Source: Pseudomonas benzenivorans (GTDB lineage Bacteria; Pseudomonadota; Gammaproteobacteria; Pseudomonadales; Pseudomonadaceae). From it: a stretch of DNA of 64,000 bases. Under the pieces are notes generated by a model that made no database searches, was not told the DNA's origin, and saw only the letters and a program-made list of their open reading frames with translations. The DNA is taken from NCBI RefSeq assembly GCF_900100495.1, contig NZ_FNCT01000016.1, positions 59,472 to 123,471 on the forward strand, read 5' to 3'. Shown in pieces: positions 25,324 to 34,051 of this stretch (within the stretch, counting starts at the first letter, position 1; every line of letters starts with the position of its first letter). The translations under genes were made by a program, and so were the position numbers.

Positions 25324-25384
25324 CCCTGCCCAGCACTATTGATCTGCGTGATAAGCGCTTACAAGGGTGGGAGGTTGAACAGCC

Positions 25385-25410
25385 TGTAGCCCGGATGCAA
25401 TCCAGGCTAC
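25385..25410. repeat. REP-type inverted repeat (GTAGCCCGGAT...ATCCAGGCTAC)
   Basis: Imperfect hairpin of the dispersed family also seen at 17915 and 30591. It lies between the TetR gene start and the glutathione peroxidase stop. Confidence 0.6.
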
Positions 25411-25457
25411 GGGACTGCGTGATCAAGCTTCAGAAGCCTGCACGCGCAGGGTGGACT

Positions 25458-25940
25458 TCAACTCAGGGCTTTCTCGATGGCCTGGATCAAGGCCGGCTCG
25501 TCCGGCGCGGTGCGCGGCGAGAACCGCGCCAGCACCCGGCCGTCCTGGCCGACCAGGAACTTCTCGAAGTTCCAGGTGATGTCGCCGGGAAATTCCGCCC
25601 CCTCGCCGGCCAGCAAGCGGTACAGCGGGTGCCGCCCCGGCCCGTTGACCTCCAGCTTGCTGCCCAGGGGGAAGGTCACCCCGTAGTTCAGGCTGCAGAA
25701 CGCACGGATCGCCTCCTCGCTGTCCGGCTCCTGCCCGGCGAACTGGTTGCACGGCAGGCCGAGCACGCTGAACCCTTGCGCCCGGTAACGCTGGTGGAGT
25801 TTCTCCAGTCCGGCATATTGCGGCGTCAAACCACACTTGGAGGCGACGTTGACCACCAAGACCACCTGCCCCTTGAAGGGCGCCAGCGGCAGCTCTTGAC
25901 CATCCAGCGCACGCAGATTGAGGTCGTGAAAGGCACTCAT
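25458..25940 (-). CDS. Glutathione peroxidase family thiol peroxidase
   Basis: 160 aa, the length of bacterial BtuE/Gpx proteins. Motifs: NVASKCGLTPQYAGLE with the peroxidatic residue as Cys, not selenocysteine; LGLPCNQFAGQEP with the resolving-type Cys and Gln; and WNFEKFLV with the catalytic Trp-Asn. It reduces hydrogen and organic peroxides, commonly using thioredoxin in bacteria. ATG 25940 has CAGGAG upstream. No signal peptide, so cytoplasmic. Confidence 0.93.
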   Translation of the reverse strand: MSAFHDLNLRALDGQELPLAPFKGQVVLVVNVASKCGLTPQYAGLEKLHQRYRAQGFSVLGLPCNQFAGQEPDSEEAIRAFCSLNYGVTFPLGSKLEVNGPGRHPLYRLLAGEGAEFPGDITWNFEKFLVGQDGRVLARFSPRTAPDEPALIQAIEKALS

Positions 25941-25981
25941 GACTAACTCCTGGAGACCGCAACGAATTTCGCACCGAGGAT

Positions 25982-26010
25982 AAAAAAGGCGCCTCTCAAG
26001 GCGCCTTTCT
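25982..26010 (-). terminator. Intrinsic terminator, probably of slyD
   Basis: Stem AAAGGCGCCT/AGGCGCCTTT with a short loop; on the minus strand it is followed by TTTTTTAT. The nearest minus-strand gene upstream of it is slyD, but ~220 bp of repeat-like sequence lies between. Confidence 0.75.
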
Positions 26011-26094
26011 TCGCAACTCAGCTTAGCAGCCGGTGGCGCAGTTGCTACGACCATAAGTCGTTTTCAGCAAGCCGCCAGAACCTGATTCACGACA

Positions 26095-26218
26095 TCGCGA
26101 GCTATAGCCAGGCAAGGCGAAATCGGGCGAGGAAGCGGATTGGACTCGCATGCTCATTTACAGCTGTAAATGAGCATTCCGAGCCCGATTTCAACGCAGC
26201 ATGGCCGACGCGCAGCAG
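26095..26218. repeat. Diverged copy of the MITE-like element with a 26-bp palindrome
   Basis: Shares GGCAAGGCGAAATC, GCTCAT...ATGAGC, CCGAGCCcGATT and AACGCAGCAT segments with the element at 21966-22163 (reverse strand). The centre, 26151-26176, is a perfect 26-bp palindrome reading outward from CAGCTG to TGCTCA/TGAGCA. The terminal repeats are not conserved here. Confidence 0.65.
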
Positions 26219-26233
26219 GCCGTGGACAGGTTC

Positions 26234-26719
26234 TCAGTGGTGGTGACCACCTTCGCCGTGGATATGGCCGTGGGCCACTTCTTCGGCACTGGCGTCACGC
26301 ACCTCGACCACCTTGACCTTGAAGTTCAGGCGCTGGCCGGCCAGTGGGTGGTTGCCGTCGACGATCACATCGTCGCCTTCCAGCTCGCGGATGGTGACGA
26401 TCTGCATGCTGCCGTCCGGGCCGGAGGCATGGAACTGCATGCCGACTTCCAGCTCGTCGACGCCTTCGAACATCGAACGGTTGAGGGTGGCGACCAGTTC
26501 CGCGCTGTACTCGCCGTAGGCGTCTTCCGGCTCTACGGAGACTTCCAGCTCGTCACCGACCTGCTTGCCGAGCAGGGCTTTTTCCAGGCCGGCGATGATG
26601 TTGCCGGCGCCCTGCAGGTAAACCAGCGGCGCGCCGCCGGCGGAGCTGTCGATCACCTCACCGGCATCGTTGGTCAGGGTATAGTCGATGGAGACGGCCT
26701 TATTGGCGGCGATCAGCAT
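26234..26719 (-). CDS. slyD: FKBP-type peptidyl-prolyl isomerase SlyD
   Basis: 161 aa. FKBP half (VSIDYTLTNDAGEVIDSS, GAGNIIAGLEKALLGKQVGDE), the inserted-flap chaperone region (PEDAYGEYSAELVATLNR...FHASGPDG), closing VDGNHPLAGQRLNFKVKVVEV, and a short histidine-rich tail (HGHIHGEGGHHH) able to bind nickel, shorter than in E. coli SlyD. It catalyses proline isomerisation, acts as a chaperone and can donate metal. ATG 26719 follows AAGG. Its terminator seems displaced by the repeat element downstream. Confidence 0.93.
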   Translation of the reverse strand: MLIAANKAVSIDYTLTNDAGEVIDSSAGGAPLVYLQGAGNIIAGLEKALLGKQVGDELEVSVEPEDAYGEYSAELVATLNRSMFEGVDELEVGMQFHASGPDGSMQIVTIRELEGDDVIVDGNHPLAGQRLNFKVKVVEVRDASAEEVAHGHIHGEGGHHH

Positions 26720-26819
26720 GGGGCGAGACCTTTTGCATAGAAATGATGAATGGACAAGTTTAACCAAGGGGGCGCGCGAAAGCGACCCGAGCGCGGACGG
26801 ACGGCCGAGCGCCGCAGCC

Positions 26820-27038
26820 GTGCGTTTGCTTGACTTCCGTCAGGACCAAGACGGTCACTGGGTGGCAGTCTTGTCCTGCGGTCATACTCAACACCTGCGT
26901 CACCAACCGCCCTGGCAGGATCGCGCCTGGGTGCTCGATCCCGAGCAACGCCGCGCCCAGTTGGGCCAGCCCTTCGCCTGCGGCTGGTGCGCCGCTGCAG
27001 CCGAACCCGGCACAACGAACCCGAGCGACGCAGACTAA
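26820..27038 (+). CDS. DUF3565 family small Cys/His protein
   Basis: 72 aa if begun at GTG 26820 (MRLLDFRQDQDGHWVAVL after formyl-Met). The family pattern GHWVA-L-CGHTQHLRHQPPWQDRAWVLDPEQR ... CGWC is clear; the CGH and CxxC cysteines may bind zinc. Function unknown. A longer frame reaches back to 26688 but would overlap slyD and has no family support. The ribosome binding site at the GTG is poor, so the start is the weak part of this call. It lies 10 bp before ackA and is probably co-transcribed with it. Confidence 0.75.
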   Translation: MRLLDFRQDQDGHWVAVLSCGHTQHLRHQPPWQDRAWVLDPEQRRAQLGQPFACGWCAAAAEPGTTNPSDAD

Positions 27039-27048
27039 GGAGCGATAA

Positions 27049-28233
<1,185 letters not shown>

Positions 28234-28262
28234 GCGCGCCGACTCGACGCTTGACACAGAAG

Positions 28263-28352
28263 TAGGTTGGGTTGAGGAGCGCAGCGACGAAGCCCAACAA
28301 GCGCTCCCGATGACCAGACCAACACCCCCCGTTGGGCTTCGCTGCGCTCACC
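28263..28352. repeat. Inverted repeat of the GTTGGGCTTCGCTGCGCTCA family
   Basis: Two oppositely oriented arms, 28264-28302 (GTTGGGTTGAGGAGCGCAGC ... AAGCCCAAC) and 28332-28352 (GTTGGGCTTCGCTGCGCTCA), between ackA and pta. It may attenuate or stabilise the shared transcript. Confidence 0.65.
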
Positions 28353-28384
28353 TGTAGCGCCCGCCCGACAAGATTGGAGACCCC

Positions 28385-30478
28385 ATGCACACCTTCTTTA
28401 TCTCGCCCACCGGCTTCGGCGTCGGCCTCACCTCCATCAGCCTCGGCCTGGTCGGTGCCCTGGAGCGCGCCGGGCTCAAGGTCGGCTTCTTCAAGCCGAT
28501 CGCCCAGCCCCACCAGGGCGACGCCGGCCCGGAACGCTCCAGCGAACTGATCGCCCGTACCCATGGCCTGCATTCGCCGAAACCGCTGGCGCTGGCGCAT
28601 GTCGAGCGCATGCTCGGCGACGGCCAGCTGGACGAGCTGCTCGAAGAGATCATCAGCCTGTACCAGCAGGCCGCCGCCGGCAAGGACGTGGTGATCGTCG
28701 AAGGCATGGTGCCGACGCGCCAGGCCAGCTATGCCGCGCGGGTCAACTTCCACCTGGCCAAGAGCCTCGATGCCGACGTGATCCTGGTCTCGGCGCCGGA
28801 GCAGGAAAGCCTCGCCGAGCTGTGCGACCGGGTGGAAATCCAGGCGCAGCTGTTCGGCGGGCCGAAAGACCCGAAAGTGCTCGGGGTGATCATCAACAAG
28901 GTGCGCAGCGAGGACGGCTTCGAGGCCTTCTGCGAGCGCCTCAAGGAACACTCGCCGCTGCTCAGGAGCGACGACTTCCGCCTGCTCGGCTGCATTCCCT
29001 GGCAGGACGAGCTGAACGCCCCGCGCACCCGCGACATCGCCGACCTGCTCGGTGCGCGGGTGCTCAACGCCGGGGATTACGAGCAGCGGCGCATTCTCAA
29101 GATCATGCTCTGCGCCCGCGCCGTGGCCAACACCGTGCAGTTGCTCAAACCCGGCACCCTGGTGGTGACCCCGGGCGATCGCGACGACATCATCCTCGCC
29201 GCCAGCCTGGCGGCGATGAACGGCATGCCGCTGGCCGGGCTGCTGCTGTGCAGCGACTTCGTCCCCGACCCGCGGATCATGGAGCTGTGTCGCGGCGCGC
29301 TGCAGAGCGGCCTGCCGGTGATGACGGTGAGCACCGGTTCCTACGACACCGCCACCGACCTCAACCGGCTGAACAAGGAAATCCCGGTCGATGACAAGGA
29401 GCGCGCGGAAAAGGTCGCCGACTTCGTCGCCAGCCATATCGACCACGACTGGCTGCGCGCCCGCTGCGGCACCCCGCGCGAGCTGCGCCTGTCGCCCTCG
29501 GCGTTCCGCTACCAGCTGGTGCAGCGGGCCAAGGCAGCGGACAAGCGCATCGTCCTGCCGGAAGGCAGCGAGCCGCGCACGGTGAAGGCAGCGGCCATCT
29601 GCCAGGCCCGCGGCATCGCCCGCTGCGTGCTGCTGGCCAAGCCGGACGAGGTGCGGGCAGTGGCCCGCGCCCAGGGCATCGAACTGCCGCCGGGCCTGGA
29701 AATCCTCGACCCGGACCTGATCCGCGAACGTTATGTCGAACCGATGATCGAGCTGCGCAAGGGCAAGGGCCTGAACGCGCCGATGGCCTTCGCGCAACTG
29801 GAGGACAACGTGGTGCTCGGCACCATGATGCTGGCCCTCGACGAGGTCGACGGCCTGGTCTCCGGCGCCGTGCACACCACGGCCAACACCATTCGCCCGG
29901 CCCTGCAGCTGATCAAGACCGCGCCGGGCTACAACCTGGTGTCTTCGGTGTTCTTCATGCTGCTGCCGGACCAGGTGCTGGTCTACGGCGATTGCGCGGT
30001 CAACCCCGACCCGAGCGCCGCGCAACTGGCGGAGATCGCCCTGCAGAGCGCCGCCTCGGCCAGCGCCTTCGGCATCCCGCCGCGGGTGGCGATGCTCAGC
30101 TACTCCACCGGCGACTCGGGCACCGGCGAGGAAGTGGAGAAGGTCCGCGAGGCCACCCGCCTGGCCCGGCAACTCGACCCGCAGCTGGCGCTCGACGGCC
30201 CACTGCAATACGACGCCGCGACCATCGACAGCGTCGGCCGGCAGAAGGCGCCGAACAGCCCGGTGGCCGGGCGCGCCACGGTGTTCGTGTTCCCCGACCT
30301 GAACACCGGCAATACCACCTACAAGGCGGTGCAGCGCAGCGCCGACTGCGTCAGCGTCGGGCCGATGCTGCAGGGCCTGCGCAAGCCGGTGAACGACCTG
30401 TCGCGCGGCGCGCTGGTCGACGACATCGTCTACACCATCGCCCTGACCGCGATCCAGGCGGCCAACCTGCCGACATAG
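28385..30478 (+). CDS. pta: Phosphate acetyltransferase (long form)
   Basis: 697 aa, the long proteobacterial form. N-terminal P-loop-like/AAA_26 domain (FISPTGFGVGLTSISLGLVG), central DRTGG domain (about 215-330), C-terminal PTA_PTB catalytic domain (from about 375; KRIVLPEGSEPRTVKAA, SGAVHTTANTIRPALQLIK, ARVAMLSYSTGDSGTG, PLQYDAATI, FVFPDLNTGNTTYKAVQRS). It converts acetyl-CoA and phosphate to acetyl phosphate and CoA. GGAG precedes the ATG. Forms the Pta-Ack pathway with ackA. Confidence 0.97.
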   Translation: MHTFFISPTGFGVGLTSISLGLVGALERAGLKVGFFKPIAQPHQGDAGPERSSELIARTHGLHSPKPLALAHVERMLGDGQLDELLEEIISLYQQAAAGKDVVIVEGMVPTRQASYAARVNFHLAKSLDADVILVSAPEQESLAELCDRVEIQAQLFGGPKDPKVLGVIINKVRSEDGFEAFCERLKEHSPLLRSDDFRLLGCIPWQDELNAPRTRDIADLLGARVLNAGDYEQRRILKIMLCARAVANTVQLLKPGTLVVTPGDRDDIILAASLAAMNGMPLAGLLLCSDFVPDPRIMELCRGALQSGLPVMTVSTGSYDTATDLNRLNKEIPVDDKERAEKVADFVASHIDHDWLRARCGTPRELRLSPSAFRYQLVQRAKAADKRIVLPEGSEPRTVKAAAICQARGIARCVLLAKPDEVRAVARAQGIELPPGLEILDPDLIRERYVEPMIELRKGKGLNAPMAFAQLEDNVVLGTMMLALDEVDGLVSGAVHTTANTIRPALQLIKTAPGYNLVSSVFFMLLPDQVLVYGDCAVNPDPSAAQLAEIALQSAASASAFGIPPRVAMLSYSTGDSGTGEEVEKVREATRLARQLDPQLALDGPLQYDAATIDSVGRQKAPNSPVAGRATVFVFPDLNTGNTTYKAVQRSADCVSVGPMLQGLRKPVNDLSRGALVDDIVYTIALTAIQAANLPT

Positions 30479-30836
30479 CCACCACTCGATCGTTATGCGC
30501 AAGGTTTGCGTCATCGTAGGGTGGATGGCGCTTTATCCATCCACCAATAGCGATGGTGGATGAAAAGGCGTCATCCACCCTTGTATCTCGTAGCCTGGAT
30601 GCAGCCCGGGGGACTCGCGAAACGAGAGAATTCTACCGGATTGCATCCTGGCTACGGTTAGCAACCATCCGACACGCTGGACCCCGGGCCCCTCGAACGT
30701 GACCCCTCGGTCAGCCCCAGCACTTGCAGTCCAGTGCCCAGACGCTAACCTTGGCGCCGGCCGACCCGCGCTGGAAAACCGCGGGCTCTCAACGACCCGG
30801 GGTGAATGCCCCCCCCTTCTGGAGGCACTTGCCCCC
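30479..30836. repeat. 358-bp intergenic region with several REP-like inverted repeats
   Basis: No gene recognised. It has one pair around 30519-30582 (GTAGGGTGGATGGCGC ... GCGTCATCCACCC) and a second around 30591-30657 (GTAGCCTGGATGCAGCC ... TTGCATCCTGGCTACGG). These match dispersed Pseudomonas repeats. The last ~170 bp must contain the promoter of the downstream acyltransferase; no clear boxes were seen. Confidence 0.65.
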
Positions 30837-31745
30837 ATGCTGCATTTCCTGCCCGCGCCGCTGCGCGGCCTGCTTGGCGCCAGCCTGCTGGCGTTGAACA
30901 CCTTGTTCTGGTGCTGGCCGCTGTTCGCCGTGACCCTGCTGAAAGTCTGCCTGCCGTTCGCCGCCGCGCAACGCCTGGGCAACGGCCTGATGAACTTCAT
31001 CCACGAAGCCTGGATCAGCTGCAACAAGGCCTGGATGAACCTGCTGGGCAGGACCCGCTGGCACGTCGAGGGCCTGCAGGGGCTGGACTACCAGCACTCC
31101 TACCTGGTCACCAGCAACCACCAGAGCTGGGTCGACATCCTGGTGCTGCAGTACCTGCTCAATCGGCACATCCGCCCGCTGAAGTTCTTCCTCAAGCAGG
31201 AGCTGATCTGGGTCCCGGTGATCGGCCTGTGCTGGTGGGCGCTGGGCTTCCCGTTCATGAAGCGCTACTCCAAGGCCTACCTGGCCAAATACCCGGAGAA
31301 GCAGGGCAAGGACCTGCAGACCACCCGGCGCACCTGCGCCAAGTTCCGCGACAACCCGGTGGGCATCTTCAACTTCCTCGAGGGCACGCGCTTCACCGCG
31401 GCCAAGCATGCCGCGCAGAACTCGCCGTTCAGGTACCTGCTCAAACCCAAGGCCGGCGGCATCGCCTTCGTCCTGGATGCCATGGGCGAGCAGTTGCACC
31501 GCATCGTCAACGTCACCATCCACTACCCGCAGGGCAACCCGGGCTTCTGGGCCCTGCTCAGTGGCGAGATCGACGAGGTGGTGGTGAAGCTGCGCACGCT
31601 GCCCATTCCTGCCGAGTTCATCGGCCGCAACTACGACCAGGACGAGCCGTACCGCCTCGCTTTCCAGCAATGGGTCAACCAGTTGTGGCAAGACAAGGAT
31701 GCCGAGCTGGCGCGCCTGCACCGGGAGGACGCCGCGCGCCCATAA
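30837..31745 (+). CDS. Acyltransferase, PlsC/YihG family
   Basis: 302 aa. One N-terminal membrane segment (GLLGASLLALNTLFWCWPLFAV) and the acyltransferase blocks: NHQSWVDILVLQ (the H-x4-D variant), FFLKQELIWVPVIG, FPFMKRYSK and FNFLEGTRFT (EGTR block). YihG-like members acylate lysophosphatidic acid, affecting phospholipid acyl composition; exact chain preference is unknown. GGAGG lies about nine bases before the ATG. It is convergent with the GGDEF-EAL gene. Confidence 0.9.
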   Translation: MLHFLPAPLRGLLGASLLALNTLFWCWPLFAVTLLKVCLPFAAAQRLGNGLMNFIHEAWISCNKAWMNLLGRTRWHVEGLQGLDYQHSYLVTSNHQSWVDILVLQYLLNRHIRPLKFFLKQELIWVPVIGLCWWALGFPFMKRYSKAYLAKYPEKQGKDLQTTRRTCAKFRDNPVGIFNFLEGTRFTAAKHAAQNSPFRYLLKPKAGGIAFVLDAMGEQLHRIVNVTIHYPQGNPGFWALLSGEIDEVVVKLRTLPIPAEFIGRNYDQDEPYRLAFQQWVNQLWQDKDAELARLHREDAARP

Positions 31746-31767
31746 CCCGGCGGCTCGGCAGGCCGGC

Positions 31768-33921
31768 TCACTCCGCGTCCGCGGGCGTTTCCCGCACGGG
31801 CAGGGCCGCCCAGTCCAGTTGCGCCGGAAACCGCTGCACCTCCTCTGCCGACAGCCCCGGTGCGACCAGGAAGCCTTGCATGATGGCGCACCGATGCGCC
31901 ACCAGCCAGTCGCGCTGGGCCATGGTTTCCACCCCTTCGGCGATGACCTCCAGGCCCAGGTGCCGGCCCAGGTCGATGATGGTGCTGACTACCGCCGCAT
32001 CGCGCGGCGAGTCGAGCATGTTGGCGATGAACAGCCGATCGATCTTCAGGGTGTCCAACTCGAAATGGCGCAGGTACGCCAGCGACGAATAGCCGGTGCC
32101 GAAGTCGTCGATGGCGATCTTCACGCCGAGCAGACGCAATTGGCGCAACTGCTCCTGAGTGGTGTCGAGGTTCTGCATCAAGGCACTCTCGGTGACCTCC
32201 ACTTCCAGCTGCGCCGGATTCAGCTGGTACTGCGCCAATATCCGCTGCAGGTCTTCGACCAGTTGCGGCATGCTGAACTGCACCGGGCTCACGTTCAGGC
32301 TGAGCACCAGGTCAGCGGCGAAGTGCTGGCCCATGCGCTGGCGCTGCTGGGCGCCCTGACGGAAGATCCAATCGCCCAGGCGATTGATCAGGCGGGTTTC
32401 CTCCAGCAAGGGGATGAACACGTTGGGCGCCACGGTACCGGCGACCCGGTGCTGCCAACGCAGCAGGCCCTCGAAACCGCGCAGGCGGCCACTGTCGAGG
32501 TAGACCTGCGGCTGGTAGACCAGGACGAAATCATCCTGCTCGATGGCCGTGCGCAGGCTCTCCTCGAGCATCAGGCGCGAGCGTGCCCGGCCATTCATCT
32601 CCGGAGAGAAGAAACGGTATTGCTGACGCCCGGCGCGCTTGGCCTCGTACATCGCCATATCCGCGGCGCGCAACAGGCCCTCTACGGTTTGCCCGCACTC
32701 GGGGAAGCAGGCGATGCCGACGCTGGCGCCCACCGTGACGTCGACACCATTCAGGCTGTGCCGCACCGAAACCTGCTCGATCAGCTTCTCGGCCACCCGC
32801 GCCGCGTCTTCCGGATGACCGAGACTGTCGAGCACCGCGGTGAACTCATCGCCGCCCATCCGCGCCAGGGTGTCATAGGGCCGCAGGCAGGCTTTCAGCT
32901 GCTCGGCGACCCGCCGCAGCAACTGATCGCCGGCGCCGTGGCCGAGCGAGTCGTTGATCCGCTTGAAACCATCCAGGTCGAGGTAGAGCACCGCCAGCCG
33001 CTGGCCGCTGCGCCCGGTGCGCGAGAGCGCCGACTCCAGCGCCTGGTGGAAGCCGCGCCGGTTGAGCAGGCCGGTCAAGGCATCGGTGACCGCCAAGGAT
33101 TCCAGTTGAGTGTGCAGGCTGCGCACCACCGACATGTCCAGGGCCAGCACCACCATGGCGTGCTGCAGCCTGGGCAGCGGCGAGCAGGACAGCGCCACCG
33201 GCACGCTGCCGCCGCTCAGGGTCCGCAGGCTCGCCTCATGCAGCCGGTAGGTCTCGTAGCGCCGCCAATGCCGGTAGAACTCCGACATGCGCCATTCGCA
33301 GTCGACCTCCGGGCTGAGCAGGTAGGACAACATCGCGCTGCCCTCCAGGTCGCCGACCGTGCAATGCAGCATTTGCGCCATGGCCGGGTTGGCGAAACGG
33401 ATCAGGCCATCCTCGCCGACCACCATGATGCCTTCGGCGGCGTTGTCCAGCACCGAGGCGTTGAACGCCCGCGCGCTATCCAGTTGCCGGGTCAGCTGCA
33501 GCAGTTCGTTGCGATTGCGCTCATGCTCGAGCAGCGAGTGGATCTTGCGCCGCAGCAACTCGGGGTCGAAGGGTTTCAGCATGAAGTCCACCGCGCCGCT
33601 GGCATAGCCCTTGAGCACGGCATCCTCGGTCTGCGCGATGGCCGAGACGAAGATGATCGGGATGAAGCGCGTGCGCGGGTTGCCGCGCATCAGCCGGGCC
33701 ACTTCGAAACCGTCCATGTGCGGCATCTGCACGTCCAGCAGCACCAGCCCGACGTCCTCTTCCAGCAGGCATTGCAGGGCGGCCTCACCCGAGCTGACAC
33801 AGCGCAGCTGCCAGTCGCCGCCATCGAGCAGCGCCTCCATGGCTTCGAGATTCTCCGGACGATCATCGACCACCAGCAGCGTCTGGGTGACTCCTTTATC
33901 CATAGCCAGTGCCTGTGCCAT
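31768..33921 (-). CDS. Response regulator with PAS, GGDEF and EAL domains
   Basis: 717 aa. REC (1-125; acidic pair in LLVVDDRPENL, phospho-acceptor Asp63 in LVLLDVQMP, Lys in LKPFDPE), PAS (~150-260), GGDEF (~285-440, intact GGDEF in LARMGGDEFT) and EAL (~455-700). The EAL signature reads EGL (GFEGLLRW); its Glu is kept, as are the EVTES, DDFGTGYSS and EVIAEGVE blocks, so phosphodiesterase activity remains likely. The protein could make or degrade c-di-GMP depending on phosphorylation. Directly downstream of the hybrid kinase gene (130 bp, same strand), its probable phosphodonor. Confidence 0.93.
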   Translation of the reverse strand: MAQALAMDKGVTQTLLVVDDRPENLEAMEALLDGGDWQLRCVSSGEAALQCLLEEDVGLVLLDVQMPHMDGFEVARLMRGNPRTRFIPIIFVSAIAQTEDAVLKGYASGAVDFMLKPFDPELLRRKIHSLLEHERNRNELLQLTRQLDSARAFNASVLDNAAEGIMVVGEDGLIRFANPAMAQMLHCTVGDLEGSAMLSYLLSPEVDCEWRMSEFYRHWRRYETYRLHEASLRTLSGGSVPVALSCSPLPRLQHAMVVLALDMSVVRSLHTQLESLAVTDALTGLLNRRGFHQALESALSRTGRSGQRLAVLYLDLDGFKRINDSLGHGAGDQLLRRVAEQLKACLRPYDTLARMGGDEFTAVLDSLGHPEDAARVAEKLIEQVSVRHSLNGVDVTVGASVGIACFPECGQTVEGLLRAADMAMYEAKRAGRQQYRFFSPEMNGRARSRLMLEESLRTAIEQDDFVLVYQPQVYLDSGRLRGFEGLLRWQHRVAGTVAPNVFIPLLEETRLINRLGDWIFRQGAQQRQRMGQHFAADLVLSLNVSPVQFSMPQLVEDLQRILAQYQLNPAQLEVEVTESALMQNLDTTQEQLRQLRLLGVKIAIDDFGTGYSSLAYLRHFELDTLKIDRLFIANMLDSPRDAAVVSTIIDLGRHLGLEVIAEGVETMAQRDWLVAHRCAIMQGFLVAPGLSAEEVQRFPAQLDWAALPVRETPADAE

Positions 33922-34051
33922 ACCTACCCCCTGTGTCCCTGGCGACGGTGTCGGTGTCGGTGTCTGAGTCTAGCTGGCGCTGCGGCAAGCTTGCCGAGCC
34001 GCCCACCAGCGTTTCTCCATTTGCAAGCTCGAGCGCCAATGGCCCGCCCTC

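Noticed and set aside
25458..25940. Selenoprotein glutathione peroxidase
   Set aside because: The peroxidatic codon is Cys and no in-frame TGA is present.
26688..26819. Longer DUF3565 protein starting at 26688
   Set aside because: It would overlap slyD and the extra residues have no family similarity.
30519..30657. Repeat cluster as a CRISPR array
   Set aside because: Repeats are inverted pairs of two different REP types, without regular spacers.
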